Part shown: piece after piece, positions 9,106 through 17,955 of the stretch
How positions within the stretch are numbered: position 1 is the first letter of the stretch
How the letters are laid out: every line of letters starts with the position of its first letter
Source: Chloroflexota bacterium
Lineage (GTDB): Bacteria > Chloroflexota > Anaerolineae > 4572-78 > J111
Assembly: GCA_016860845.1 (NCBI GenBank)
Contig: BOKF01000013.1
Span: forward strand, 62,001-126,000
DNA length: 64,000 bases
Direction of reading: 5' to 3'
Program-made: the position numbers and the translations under genes
Notes under the pieces: generated by a model
The model's database searches: none
Seen by the model: only the letters and a program-made list of their open reading frames with translations
Told to the model about the DNA's origin: nothing

Positions 9106-10971
9106 CTAAACACCCGATCTGACAATCAAAACCGGGCGGTTGATCACATTCAAAATTTGGCTAACGATCCCATTCAACGGCACCCGCCCATCTCGTTGGG
9201 GGAGGGGCGCGCCCAGCACCAACAGGTCGTAGCCGCCGGTAGCAACTTCCGTGGTAATTTCATCACGGACCAGGCCGGTACGGATGATCGTTCGCGCCGG
9301 CACTCCCAACAGTTCCAGGGTGCGCGCTCCACCGGCCAGGAAACGTTCGGCCCGGCTGCGGGCCAAAGCTTGATTACTTTCTTCTTTGGGCAGCACCGAC
9401 AGGAGCGTGGCTTCCGCCCCGACGTGACGGACCAGCCGGCCGGCAAACAGCACGTCATCTTTACCCGGCTCCCCGCTGGTGACACAAATGAGGGCGCGGG
9501 TCGGCGCCGGCTGCGATTGAGATACCAACAGTAAATGATGCTCGCCGGCCTGCAGAATTTGTTCGGCCAACTCGACGCTATCCTGTCGCTGAAAACCCAA
9601 CACGACCAAGTCATAGGGGCGGCGTTCGACTTCCTTGGCTACTGCTTCGGCCAGCGGAGCGGCGGTGGCCTGGGTTTCCAGGGCGGCCAGGCCGCCGCCA
9701 AGCTGCTCTTTGGCCTCGCGCAAGCGGCGCTGCAAAACTTCGGGCTTTTGGCCATACCCCAATAAAGTAATCCGGGCGTGGGCCAGCCGGCCAATTTGAC
9801 CCCCCAGGGTTAGCGCCCCTTGTGACAGCGGCGAACCATCGCTGACAATTAAAAAACTGAGACCGGGGTGGGCCAGGGCATGAATCCGGCGCACCCCCAC
9901 CCAAACGCTATCCCCAGGGCGCAGAGGCAAGCGGCTGGCCTGGTCTTGAGAACGAGTCGCCTCAACCAGCACAGAACCGCTCCCAAATGAAACCGGCGGG
10001 GCAATGGGACGGACACCCGGCAGCGGCGGCAAGCGCAGTCGCAGCCGCTCAAACGAGCCGGCAAAAGCGCTCTCTTCCACCTCCCCACGGCCCAGTTGGG
10101 GGCAGTCCAGCGCTTCGGGCGAGGAGGCCAAAGCGATATCCTCAGGCCGGAACAACACCTGCACCCGCTGTGCTTCACCCAGCGGTTTGGTTTGATAACT
10201 CACCGGAAAATGAACCGGGCCTACCTTGACCCCATCCGGGGTCCCATGGCCCACCAGCAGGTTAGCCGTACCCAAAAAGGCGGCCACAAATTCTGTCTCC
10301 GGGCGCTGGTACAGCTCCTCCGGCGGGCCGACTTCCAGCAAACGGCCAAAGCTCATCACCCCCAGCCGGTCCGCCAGTTCAAAGGCTTCGTCCTGGTCGT
10401 GCGTAACCAGGATGGTGGTAATGCCCAGTTCCTTTTGGATTAAGCGCAGGTTGCGGCGCAATTCCGAGCGAATCTTGGCGTCGAGTGCGCCCAGCGGTTC
10501 GTCGAGCAGCAGCACTTCCGGCTGGTGGGCCAGCGCCCGGGCCAGGGCAACCCGCTGCTGCTGCCCGCCGGAAATCTGGTGGGGCATGCGGCTGCCCAAA
10601 CCGGCCAGCCCGACCAGTTCCAGCAACTCGTCGCGCCGCCGCCGCCGCTCGGCGGGTGGGGTTTTGCGGATGCGCATGCCGAATTCAATATTATCGGCGA
10701 CGGACATGTGCTGAAACAGGGCGTAGTTCTGAAAGACAAAACCGACCCGCCGCTCCTGGGGCGGTAGATAAGTTACGTCACGTCCATGCAGCACGATGCG
10801 CCCCTGGTCAACTTCGACCAGGCCGGCGATCATATTCAAAATGGTACTCTTGCCGCTGCCGCTGGAGCCAAGCAGGACAAAAAACTCGCCATCGGCGATC
10901 TCCAAAGAAACATTGTAGACCACCGGATGGCCGTCATAGCGCTTGGTCAATTGTTCGAGGATAATGGACAT
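9106..10971 (-). CDS. cysA: Sulfate ABC transporter ATPase CysA fused to two universal-stress (Usp) domains
   Basis: A 621-residue protein from the MSIILEQL start. Residues 1-235 are a complete ABC ATPase: Walker A GSSGSGKST at 35-43, signature ISGGQQQR, Walker B VLLLDEPLGALD and an ILVTHDQDEAFELADR switch. A TOBE-like region follows to about 350. The C-terminal ~270 residues are two tandem Usp-like domains (LVVLGFQRQ; then YDLLVLGAPLPQRDG and NRPVLIVRSG). CysA proteins usually stop near 350 residues, so this is an unusual fusion. The Usp part probably binds a nucleotide and could tune transporter activity to cell state; that is inference. It lies upstream of sbp-cysT-cysW. Confidence 0.85.
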   Translation of the reverse strand: MSIILEQLTKRYDGHPVVYNVSLEIADGEFFVLLGSSGSGKSTILNMIAGLVEVDQGRIVLHGRDVTYLPPQERRVGFVFQNYALFQHMSVADNIEFGMRIRKTPPAERRRRRDELLELVGLAGLGSRMPHQISGGQQQRVALARALAHQPEVLLLDEPLGALDAKIRSELRRNLRLIQKELGITTILVTHDQDEAFELADRLGVMSFGRLLEVGPPEELYQRPETEFVAAFLGTANLLVGHGTPDGVKVGPVHFPVSYQTKPLGEAQRVQVLFRPEDIALASSPEALDCPQLGRGEVEESAFAGSFERLRLRLPPLPGVRPIAPPVSFGSGSVLVEATRSQDQASRLPLRPGDSVWVGVRRIHALAHPGLSFLIVSDGSPLSQGALTLGGQIGRLAHARITLLGYGQKPEVLQRRLREAKEQLGGGLAALETQATAAPLAEAVAKEVERRPYDLVVLGFQRQDSVELAEQILQAGEHHLLLVSQSQPAPTRALICVTSGEPGKDDVLFAGRLVRHVGAEATLLSVLPKEESNQALARSRAERFLAGGARTLELLGVPARTIIRTGLVRDEITTEVATGGYDLLVLGAPLPQRDGRVPLNGIVSQILNVINRPVLIVRSGV

Positions 10972-11081
10972 AATTTGCCTTTCGAGAACGAACAATGTTT
11001 AGATCAAATAGATTCCCTTTATTAAAAGTATAGCCAATGAACATGACAAACTTTGTGATAAGGTTGTGATAAAGCTGTGAC

Positions 11082-11120
11082 AAAAAAGGACCTGCCAGAT
11101 TTCTAAAACCTGGCAGGTCC
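11082..11120 (-). terminator. Intrinsic terminator downstream of the response-regulator gene
   Basis: An 11-bp perfect stem (GGACCTGCCAG with its complement, 11-base loop) is followed on the minus strand by six T residues. It lies between the two-component operon and cysA and would end transcripts from the former. Confidence 0.75.
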
Positions 11121-11286
11121 TGGAAATAATTCGTTATCCTACGTCTACCTGATAGTGGCAAAATTTGGACAGAACCTTCGGCAAGATTAACAGGATAATT
11201 TTCAATAAAAATCTTGTAAATCCTGTAAATCCTGTCTAATCTTTTGGGCTAATTTGCCTTGTGCGGGTAACGAAGGAAATCGATAA

Positions 11287-11317
11287 CAGTAGATCATGCT
11301 TGAAGCGTGATCTACTG
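11287..11317. repeat. Palindrome overlapping the response-regulator stop codon
   Basis: CAGTAGATCA and its exact complement flank an 11-base spacer, and the regulator's TAG lies in one arm. It forms a strong hairpin but has no T tract. Between it and the terminator at 11082-11120, AAATCCTGT-type repeats and no gene are seen. Confidence 0.5.
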
Positions 11318-12019
11318 CGTGGGTGACACAATAAGCCCGTAGCCCAGACCGGACACCGTCTCGATAAAAACAGCGCCAGGAGTGTTAGGGTCAGCCAGGT
11401 CCGGCGAAGCCTGGGCCATTTTGCCGCGCAAACGGCGAACCAATTGGCGCAGCATATCGCGGTCACCACCGTCCGCTCCCCAAATGTGGCTGATAAGACT
11501 CTCAATGGTCAGAATTTGCCCGGCATTGAGCATCAGATAATCCAACAGCCGGTTTTCCAACGGGGTCAAGGTAATCGCCTCTCCCTGGCCCAGGCGAATT
11601 TCCCGCCGGCTGGGGTCAAGCATTAGCTCACCTACCTGGCGAACCGCCGGAACCGGCGTCTTGCCGGCCCGCCGCAGGACAGCTTGAACGCGAGCGACCA
11701 ATTGCCGGGGGCTGAACGGTTTGACTACATAATCGTCGGCGCCTAACTCCAGGCCGCGCACAATATCATCTTCTTCTCCCCGCACGGTCAGCAGAATGAT
11801 GGGCGTGTCGGCCTGTTCGCGGACCCGCCGGCAGACGGCAAACCCATCGAATTTTGGCATGTTCAAATCCAGAATCATCAAGTCAGGCTGCTCCTCGGCC
11901 CAGCGTCCCAGCGCCGCTTCGCCGTCGTGGGCCAGAATCACCGCAAAGCCTTCTCGCCGCAACGAAAAAGCAACCAAATCGGCCAGCACCCGGTCGTCAT
12001 CGGCGACTAAAGCTTTCAT
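11312..12019 (-). CDS. OmpR/PhoB-family response regulator
   Basis: A 235-residue regulator: an N-terminal receiver domain (VADDDRVL acidic cluster, phosphoacceptor D51 in LMILDLNMP, Lys in YVVKPFS) and a C-terminal winged helix (NRLLDYLMLNAGQILT, then RQLVRRLRGK). The start MKALVADDD is chosen because its ATG overlaps the histidine kinase stop (ATGA), so the kinase is translated first and the regulator is coupled. Targets are unknown. Confidence 0.9.
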   Translation of the reverse strand: MKALVADDDRVLADLVAFSLRREGFAVILAHDGEAALGRWAEEQPDLMILDLNMPKFDGFAVCRRVREQADTPIILLTVRGEEDDIVRGLELGADDYVVKPFSPRQLVARVQAVLRRAGKTPVPAVRQVGELMLDPSRREIRLGQGEAITLTPLENRLLDYLMLNAGQILTIESLISHIWGADGGDRDMLRQLVRRLRGKMAQASPDLADPNTPGAVFIETVSGLGYGLIVSPTQ

Positions 12020-14142
12020 GGCTCTTTCACCACGGCTAAGGTAAACCAAAAAATAGCCCCACCGCCCGGCCGTTCGTCAACGCCCACCTGGCCCCCCTGG
12101 GCCTCAACCACCGCTTTGACCACCGACAAACCCAGACCGGTGCCGGCCTGCGCGTGGTTCTGGCTGTGGGTGGTTCGATCAGAGATAAAACGACGAAACA
12201 GGTCTCGCCGAAACCCTTCCGGGATACCCGGCCCGCGATCCGCCACCGTCACCCGCACCCAGCCATCATCCAGCACAGCCGTCAGGGTAATTTCGGTCTC
12301 GTCGGGGCTGTATTTGCTGGCGTTGGATAACAAATTAACCAAAACCTGGCCTGTCCGCCGCGGGTCGGCCTGCACCTGGGGCAGCGAGACCGGCAGTTCC
12401 ACTTTCAAGACCTGGCAGCGCCGGGCCAGCAGCGGCTGCAAGGTGCGGCTTACATCGCCAATGATGTCGGCCAGGTTGGCCGGGCGGGGCGAGACCCGAA
12501 AACGGCCGGCCTCGATGCTCGCGCTTTCCAGCAGGTTATCTATCAGGGTTTGCAGCCCTAACACGCCCAGGTGCAGCGAGCTGAGCAGTTCGTGCAGTTC
12601 AGCCGGGTTGAGGTCTGGAGCCTGATCCAGCAGCAATTCCACCGAAGCGGCCAGCGCCGAAAGCGGGGTACGAAATTCGTGGGCAATGTTAGACAAAAAT
12701 TGACCTACCAGCCGGTGCATCAGCTCCTCGTCGCTGACATCGCGGAAAACCAGGGCGACCTGGGCCGGGGACCCCTCGGGTAATAATTTAGCCCCGGTGA
12801 CGGCCAGCGTGGCCTGGCGCTCGCCGGCCAGGAGCAGGGTAATTTTGGTGCGCCGGCCGCGAGCGGGGATAAGCTGGCTGAAAAGCTCGCCGGTTGCGGC
12901 AGGCCGGAACACCTCATCACAGCTCTGCCCGATCACCTCGTCACGGGACCAGCCGGTAATCCGCTCGGCGCCCTGGCTAAAGAAGGTGATGCGTCCGTGC
13001 TGGTCAAGCGTAACAATCCCCTCGACAATAGACTCCAGCAGGTTGCTGCTCCAGGCTTTTTCCCGGCGCAGATCGTTCAACGTCGTCTGCAAATCGAGAC
13101 GGGCGGCCTCCAAGGCCCAGGCGACCAGGGCAACTTCACGCACCCGCGGGTCGGTCGGAACCGGGCTGGTCAGGTCGCCCCGGCTCAAACGCGTGGCAGC
13201 TTTGGTCAAGCGGGCCAGCGGCCGGCTGATACGGCGGGCCAGCACTGCTCCCAGAATGGAGCCGATAGCGGCCACCGCCGCTATTCCGGCCAGCAGGGTC
13301 CGTACCAGCCGCTGCTGCGTGGCAACGACATTGCTCACGGGCAAGGCAATTTCCGCTTCCAGCCCCGCCTCGCCTGAGGTGAGCGGCTCGCGCCAGGGCA
13401 GGAGGTCACCCACAGCCAGGCGAGCGGCGTAATAGGGCTGGCCATCCACCGTAAAAGTGGCGAGAGTTAATCTTTCATTCGGGTTGGATGTCACTTGAGA
13501 GGATGTTGCTGCCTGGCGCAAATCCAACTCAAAGCTGGTGGCAACCGGCCGCCCGCCGGCCAGCAGCGTGTGCTCCAGGCCGGTCTGAGCGTGAAGTTCC
13601 TGGGCGAATTCGTTACCCAGGGTGCTGCCCACAATTACCCGGCCCAATTGGGTTTGATCGCTCTCCAGCGCCTGGCCCGCCAGCAGCCAGACGCGGGGCA
13701 GCGGCCGGCCCGGCACCACATAAAAACCGTCCGGTTCGCTGGCCGCGCAGATGTTGGGCGGAAATTCCTGGCCCACCTGGGCAATAGGCCGGCCGTCAGG
13801 AGCGCAGACCAGGATCAAATCGAGGTTGGCCCCGCTTTGCAGAGTCCGCAGGTAGGGCAGCAGTTCGCTTTGATCCGCTTGCAGCAGCAATTCACGCAAA
13901 CTGGGCCGCTGGGCGGTCAAAACGGCCAGGCCGGCCACCTCGTTTTGTCTGGCCGCATAAAGGGCCTGGGCGGCGCGGGCGCCCTGGTCCACTTGCGCCC
14001 AGGCCTGGCGGTCTAATTGGTCGCGTAGGAGCCAGATCGCCGGCAGGCCGATAGCTGCGGCAGAAAGCAGCACCAGGATAATGAAACTTAAAAGCAGTTG
14101 CACCCAAAGACTATTGAGCGCCAGAGGGAATTTCTTCATCAT
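12016..14142 (-). CDS. Membrane sensor histidine kinase (HAMP-PAS-HisKA-HATPase)
   Basis: A 708-residue kinase from MMKKFPL, preceded by GGTGGGG. A first membrane helix near the N-terminus and a second about 270 residues later bracket an extracytoplasmic sensor region. HAMP (RISRPLARLTKAATRLS), PAS (IVEGIVTLDQHGRITFF), HisKA (FLSNIAHEFRTPLSAL, phosphoacceptor His) and HATPase follow, the last with NLLSNASKYSP, ADRGPGIP and GTGLGLSVVK boxes. It forms a two-component pair with the overlapping regulator. The ligand is unknown. Confidence 0.9.
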   Translation of the reverse strand: MMKKFPLALNSLWVQLLLSFIILVLLSAAAIGLPAIWLLRDQLDRQAWAQVDQGARAAQALYAARQNEVAGLAVLTAQRPSLRELLLQADQSELLPYLRTLQSGANLDLILVCAPDGRPIAQVGQEFPPNICAASEPDGFYVVPGRPLPRVWLLAGQALESDQTQLGRVIVGSTLGNEFAQELHAQTGLEHTLLAGGRPVATSFELDLRQAATSSQVTSNPNERLTLATFTVDGQPYYAARLAVGDLLPWREPLTSGEAGLEAEIALPVSNVVATQQRLVRTLLAGIAAVAAIGSILGAVLARRISRPLARLTKAATRLSRGDLTSPVPTDPRVREVALVAWALEAARLDLQTTLNDLRREKAWSSNLLESIVEGIVTLDQHGRITFFSQGAERITGWSRDEVIGQSCDEVFRPAATGELFSQLIPARGRRTKITLLLAGERQATLAVTGAKLLPEGSPAQVALVFRDVSDEELMHRLVGQFLSNIAHEFRTPLSALAASVELLLDQAPDLNPAELHELLSSLHLGVLGLQTLIDNLLESASIEAGRFRVSPRPANLADIIGDVSRTLQPLLARRCQVLKVELPVSLPQVQADPRRTGQVLVNLLSNASKYSPDETEITLTAVLDDGWVRVTVADRGPGIPEGFRRDLFRRFISDRTTHSQNHAQAGTGLGLSVVKAVVEAQGGQVGVDERPGGGAIFWFTLAVVKEP

Positions 14143-14218
14143 GACCCCACCGTTCCTACTCAACCGAATACGCCCCCTCTTTAATATAGTCCAAATTCTT
14201 CAAAATGGGCAATCGTGG

Positions 14219-14224
14219 TATAAT
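14219..14224 (+). promoter_or_regulatory. -10 box for the SDR epimerase gene
   Basis: A perfect TATAAT lies 62 bases before the ATG in the divergent spacer between the kinase and the epimerase. The -35 position 17 bases upstream (TTCTTC) is weak. Confidence 0.4.
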
Positions 14225-14285
14225 CGAGGGCGCTTGCTCAAGAGATAATCAAAACCTGAAAAACCTTCAATGAGGAGAGGGACTT

Positions 14286-15197
14286 ATGCAAATTGTCATC
14301 ACCGGCGGCACGGGAGTGATTGGGCGCAGGCTGGTCCATCATTTGCTGCAATACGGCCATGTCATCAAGGTTGTTAGCCGGCAGCCTTATAAACCGGCGA
14401 ATCTGCCCGCTAAAATTGTTTTTGCTTCATGGGACGGAAAAACTGCCGAAGGCTGGGGCAGCCTGGTAGATGGCGCGGAGGCGGTGGTCAACCTGGCCGG
14501 GGCCGGCATCGCCGATCAGACCTGGACCGACGCCCGTAAAAAAGAGATTGAGGCGAGCCGGGTCAACGCCGGCCTGGCCGTGGTCGAGGCAATCCGCGCG
14601 GCCAGCGCCCGGCCCAAGGTCTTGATTCAAGCCTCGGCGGTGGGCTACTACGGCCCGCAGAACAACGACCAGGTTATTACCGAGGACCATCCCCCCGCCA
14701 ACGATTTTTTGGGGCAGACCTGCCAGGCCTGGGAAGTCTCAACCGAGGCGGTCGAGGCGCTGGGCGTGCGGCGGGTGGTTATCCGCAGCGGGGTGGTGTT
14801 CGATATGCAGGGCGGCGCGCTGCCCCGGATCGTTTTTCCTTTCCGCTTATTTGCCGGCGGGCCGATTGGCAGCGGCCAGCAGTGGTTCCCCTGGATTCAC
14901 TACTGCGATGAAGTGGAGGCGATCCGCTTCCTGATCCACAACGAAGCCGCCCGCGGCCCGTTCAACCTGGCCGCGCCCACCCCGGTACGCAGCCACGAGC
15001 TGGCCAAAGCTATCGGCAAGGTACTGAAGCGGCCCGCCTTTCTCCCGGCCCCGACCTTTGCTTTCAAAACGATGTTTGGCGAGATGTCCACCGTGCTGCT
15101 CGACGGCCAGCAGGCCGTACCCAAGCGCTTGCAGGAGGCGGGCTATGAGTTCAAATTCCCCCAGATCGAAGCGGCGCTGCGGGATTTATTGAAGTAG
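14286..15197 (+). CDS. TIGR01777-type SDR epimerase (YfcH-like)
   Basis: A 303-residue NAD(P)-binding protein. It opens with the Rossmann glycine motif ITGGTGVIGRRL, has VVNLAGAGIAD and a YYG segment corresponding to the SDR tyrosine, and ends in the DUF1731-like tail typical of YfcH proteins. GAGGAG precedes the ATG. Family members are annotated as sugar-nucleotide epimerases but the substrate is not established. Its last codons (TTG AAG TAG) are duplicated 1.2 kb downstream; see the 15189 and 16386 repeats. Confidence 0.88.
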   Translation: MQIVITGGTGVIGRRLVHHLLQYGHVIKVVSRQPYKPANLPAKIVFASWDGKTAEGWGSLVDGAEAVVNLAGAGIADQTWTDARKKEIEASRVNAGLAVVEAIRAASARPKVLIQASAVGYYGPQNNDQVITEDHPPANDFLGQTCQAWEVSTEAVEALGVRRVVIRSGVVFDMQGGALPRIVFPFRLFAGGPIGSGQQWFPWIHYCDEVEAIRFLIHNEAARGPFNLAAPTPVRSHELAKAIGKVLKRPAFLPAPTFAFKTMFGEMSTVLLDGQQAVPKRLQEAGYEFKFPQIEAALRDLLK

Positions 15198-15233
15198 GGC
15201 GAGGAAAAGGGAACGCCGGTGGAGATCACCGGC
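15189..15233 (+). repeat. Left copy of a 45-bp direct repeat flanking the AbiEii-like module
   Basis: It starts in the last two codons of the epimerase gene and contains the stop codon, a GAGGAAAAGGG stretch and the CGCCGGTG-GAGAT-CACCGGC hairpin, but lacks the terminator T tract. The right copy at 16386-16431 differs by one substitution and one base insertion. Confidence 0.8.
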
Positions 15234-15260
15234 AGATGCAGTTCGTTCATAAATTCCTCA

Positions 15261-15300
15261 ATTGATAATTGACAATTGATAATTGACAATTGATAATTGA
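15261..15300. repeat. 14-bp tandem repeat (ATTGATAATTGACA), about three units
   Basis: Nearly three perfect copies lie upstream of the AbiEii-like gene. Units contain the AATTGATAATT palindromic core. This is a common kind of A/T-rich intergenic repeat and could influence the promoter of the following module. Confidence 0.6.
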
Positions 15301-15348
15301 CTGACGATAACATTTTGCCTTATTCCCTTATCAATTGGCATTTATTCA

Positions 15349-16038
15349 ATGATCTTCCCTTCAGAAAATATTTCTGAATATGCCAAACTTACCCTGGAGC
15401 AACTGGCGGCTCACCGATTGGGCGATAAGCTATCCCTGGGCGGGGCATTTGGTCTGCTTCATTATCTCGATTATCGCCCCACCCACGATGTGGATGCCTG
15501 GTGGCTTACCGAAACCACACCTGCTGAACAAGAAGCCGTCTTGACCGTAATTGAAAATGCGCTGGCCCAGTTCGGTCAAGTGAAGCGGCGCGCATGGGGC
15601 GAGGTGGTCAGTATCGAACTGCTTCAGGCAGAACAGGTGGTCTTTAGTTTTCAGATTGCCCATCGTTCGGCCCAATTACAACCTTCCACTCCGGCCGGCT
15701 GGACCAATGTTTTATTGGACAGCCTGCCTGATCTGGTTGCCAGCAAAATGGTTGCCCTGGTTGAACGCGGCGCGCCACGAGACTTTCGAGACATTTACCA
15801 GGTTTGCCAGCAGAAATTGGCTACGCCGGCCCAATGCTGGCAGTGGTGGGAGCAGAGACAAATTCTGGCCGGCAGCGATGCCGACCATTATCGCGCCCGC
15901 CTGGCCCTGGAAACCCACCTTTCCCGCATTATGCAGCATCGCCCTTTAGACAGTATTGATGATCCCGGCCGGCGGGCAGCCGCGCAGCAGGTACGCGCCT
16001 GGTTTCAAACGGAGTTTTTAGATGTCCTTTCAGATTGA
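15349..16038 (+). CDS. AbiEii-like nucleotidyltransferase (toxin-type)
   Basis: A 229-residue protein of the AbiEii/DUF1814-like nucleotidyltransferase family. It has an N-terminal LGGAFGLLHYL segment, an acidic pair in PTHDVDAWW that fits the metal-binding DxD site, and KMVALVERGAPRDFRDIYQV, the family's basic C-terminal helix. In AbiE-type systems such an enzyme blocks growth by nucleotidylating RNA and is paired with a small partner. Here the next ORF overlaps by 17 bases. No good ribosome-binding site is seen. The pair sits between duplicated copies of the epimerase 3' end, which suggests insertion. Confidence 0.75.
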   Translation: MIFPSENISEYAKLTLEQLAAHRLGDKLSLGGAFGLLHYLDYRPTHDVDAWWLTETTPAEQEAVLTVIENALAQFGQVKRRAWGEVVSIELLQAEQVVFSFQIAHRSAQLQPSTPAGWTNVLLDSLPDLVASKMVALVERGAPRDFRDIYQVCQQKLATPAQCWQWWEQRQILAGSDADHYRARLALETHLSRIMQHRPLDSIDDPGRRAAAQQVRAWFQTEFLDVLSD

Positions 16039-16327
16039 CGGTTCATTATATCCCGATACCGAAACCCCGGCCCGCCTGGAAACTCTGGGCGACCGGGTTG
16101 ATTTTCTGGCGCGATTGTGCGCCGCCTGGGATTTTGGGCTGCTGCCGGATCGGGAGACGATTCAGGCCATTCGTTCTGCCGAATGGCGTGAGGCAGTAGA
16201 AGCCTGCCAACTGCTGACCTCGCCGGCCTATCATTTACTGCGACACTGGCACAAGCTCACCCCACGTCCTTACCTGGGCCAACAACTGGCCTATATCCGC
16301 AACGACCCCAACTTAGCCTACATTTGA
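16022..16327 (+). CDS. Hypothetical partner of the AbiEii-like protein (101 aa)
   Basis: A 101-residue, mostly helical soluble protein, overlapping the 3' end of the nucleotidyltransferase gene so that the two are co-translated. It contains YHLLRHWHKLTPRPYLGQQ and no recognised domain. By position it could be an antitoxin or accessory factor. It does not look like the wHTH antitoxin AbiEi. Confidence 0.5.
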   Translation: MSFQIDGSLYPDTETPARLETLGDRVDFLARLCAAWDFGLLPDRETIQAIRSAEWREAVEACQLLTSPAYHLLRHWHKLTPRPYLGQQLAYIRNDPNLAYI

Positions 16328-16385
16328 AGATTGCCGTTCACGAGACTCGAAAGGTCTTAAAGGTCTGTTATAACCACGGAACATG

Positions 16386-16431
16386 TTGAAGTAGGTCGAG
16401 GAAAAAGGGAACGCCGGTGGAGATCACCGGC
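16386..16431 (+). repeat. Right copy of the 45-bp direct repeat
   Basis: It matches 15189-15233, including the TTGAAGTAG that encodes the end and stop of the epimerase. Unlike the left copy it continues into a T-rich tail, so it probably preserves the original epimerase terminator. The 1.15 kb between the copies holds only the AbiEii-like pair and the 14-bp repeats. Confidence 0.8.
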
Positions 16432-16440
16432 GTTTTTGTT
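16411..16440 (+). terminator. Intrinsic terminator
   Basis: An 8-bp stem (CGCCGGTG / CACCGGCG) with a 5-base loop is followed by TTTTTGTT. It would terminate the AbiEii-like module and, on the opposite strand, lies just past the end of the ECF S-component gene, so it may work in both directions. Confidence 0.75.
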
Positions 16441-16462
16441 TAGTTTTTTGATTATACGTATA

Positions 16463-17098
16463 TTAGGCTGCGGGTGATGTTTTGGAACTTTCTTGTCCCG
16501 GCACTGAGATAGCGGTTTCGGCGTGGGGGAAACGAACTACAAAACGCTGGGGCAGAGCTTTGACAATAGCCCACGATACCAACGCTGTGACCACTTTATC
16601 GGGCACATTAGAGCTCAGCACGGTAATAATGACCGAGCCGAACAAATCGCGGCCCGTGGTCAGCAGGTAAGCGGTAATAAAGTCGGCGCCACTGCCGGTG
16701 ATGCCGCCAAACATGTAAACGCGGATGGGTACCGCGGTGATGGAGGCCGCAATACCGATCAACACACCACTGATGATGGTTTTCCACCAACTGCTGAACA
16801 AGCTGTAACGGGCGCACAATCCAGCGACCAAACCAATCACACCGGCCACCGGGGCAAAAGCCGCCGCTACCGGGCTGCTAATCAGTCCCCAGATGATGTT
16901 GGTCAACAAACCGGTGGCCAACCCGGCCCACGGTCCGGCCAGAATGCCGACCAGAATGGTGCCGATAGAGTCTAAAAATATGGGCAGTTTCAGAACCGAC
17001 GTAATCTGGCCCACCACAATATTGAGCACAATCGCCACAGGGACCAGGGTCAGGGGGATGGTGCTGAAATCTTTTTTCAATCGTTCACCAGAGTTCAT
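16463..17098 (-). CDS. ECF transporter S component-like membrane protein
   Basis: A 211-residue hydrophobic protein with about six membrane segments. It has the LPIFLDSIGTILVGILAGPW and GLATGLLTNIIWG pattern of substrate-capture S components of energy-coupling-factor transporters. No T or A subunits are in the window, so it would share a general ECF module. Its ATG overlaps the stop of the PPC gene by one base (TAATG), with AAGGAG inside the upstream gene. The substrate cannot be read; the DsrE-type gene in the operon hints at sulfur or selenium chemistry. Confidence 0.72.
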   Translation of the reverse strand: MNSGERLKKDFSTIPLTLVPVAIVLNIVVGQITSVLKLPIFLDSIGTILVGILAGPWAGLATGLLTNIIWGLISSPVAAAFAPVAGVIGLVAGLCARYSLFSSWWKTIISGVLIGIAASITAVPIRVYMFGGITGSGADFITAYLLTTGRDLFGSVIITVLSSNVPDKVVTALVSWAIVKALPQRFVVRFPHAETAISVPGQESSKTSPAA

Positions 17099-17514
17099 TA
17101 TTTTTCTCCTTGAATAATCTTATGGGTGCGGATATACAATTCATCATAGCCGGTGGCGCTATCCATTTCGCGCAGAAAGCTGACGCCCGGCAATTCGCCG
17201 ACTACAATCTCAGCAGTAGTATAAATCCGGCAGCCTTCCAACAGATGCGCGCCCAGGGTGCAGCCTTCACCATCAGCGATGCTAATATGATAGTGCGAGC
17301 CATGTTTTGAGAGTGTGCCGGTCAATGAGACAATCTCGAACTTGCCGTCCAACTCGGTAGCTTGTTCCTGGTTGGCAAAACGTAACACGGCCCGGCGCAA
17401 GCTGCCGACACACGCCAGCACGCAGGCCGCTTCCAGATCGTGGGTGCGCGCAAAAGTGTCCAGTTCAACCTTTAAATCTTGGTGGGGATGCAGACGTAAC
17501 GCGTAAGTCTCCAT
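17098..17514 (-). CDS. PPC/DUF296 domain protein
   Basis: A 138-residue stand-alone PPC (DUF296) protein. It carries ACVGSLRRAVLRFAN and GSHYHISIADGEGCTLGAHL, the histidine-containing motif that binds a metal in the trimeric bacterial members. Plant homologues with AT-hooks bind DNA; the bacterial single-domain form has no settled function. It lies between the DsrE-like and ECF S genes with almost no spacing, so it belongs to the same transcript. Confidence 0.75.
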   Translation of the reverse strand: METYALRLHPHQDLKVELDTFARTHDLEAACVLACVGSLRRAVLRFANQEQATELDGKFEIVSLTGTLSKHGSHYHISIADGEGCTLGAHLLEGCRIYTTAEIVVGELPGVSFLREMDSATGYDELYIRTHKIIQGEK

Positions 17515-17523
17515 AGGATTTTC

Positions 17524-17880
17524 CTACAAGGTGATCACTTTATCGGCCCGCCACTGGGCTTCGATAATATCGGTCATACCGCCGACCACCCCCACTTCCA
17601 CCTGATCTTCCAGTCCGAAGTGGTTGAGGCACGTGCTGCAAATGATCAGGTGCACGCCTTTGGCTTCCAACGCTCGTAGCACCTCCAGTACCGGCGAGCC
17701 GGTCGTCATCAGTTTGACGCCATCGGTGTAAAAGCAGATAGCGGCAGGTAAGGTATTGCTATCGTCCAGCAGTTTGAAATAGGTGGTGATGAGTTTGTGT
17801 TGCAGCGTTTCATCGGCGCGGCCCATGCCGTCGCTGTTCACCAGAATAACGGTCGCGGGTTTATTGTTAGTTTGGGTCAT
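17524..17880 (-). CDS. DsrE/YedF-like sulfurtransferase-family protein
   Basis: A 118-residue DsrE-fold protein. It contains VILVNSDGMGRADETLQ at the start and LIICSTCLNHFGLED, with the conserved CxxC near residue 81. This matches the C-terminal domain of YedF-like proteins that go with selenium metabolism, but the N-terminal TusA-like domain is missing. It is the first structural gene after a long structured leader and heads the DsrE-PPC-ECF operon. Confidence 0.72.
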   Translation of the reverse strand: MTQTNNKPATVILVNSDGMGRADETLQHKLITTYFKLLDDSNTLPAAICFYTDGVKLMTTGSPVLEVLRALEAKGVHLIICSTCLNHFGLEDQVEVGVVGGMTDIIEAQWRADKVITL

Positions 17881-17955
17881 AGTGAGTATCCTTAACAGTT
17901 TATATTGATATTTAGAGTGGGGAAGAAAACCACAAACAGTGATATTACATGACCT

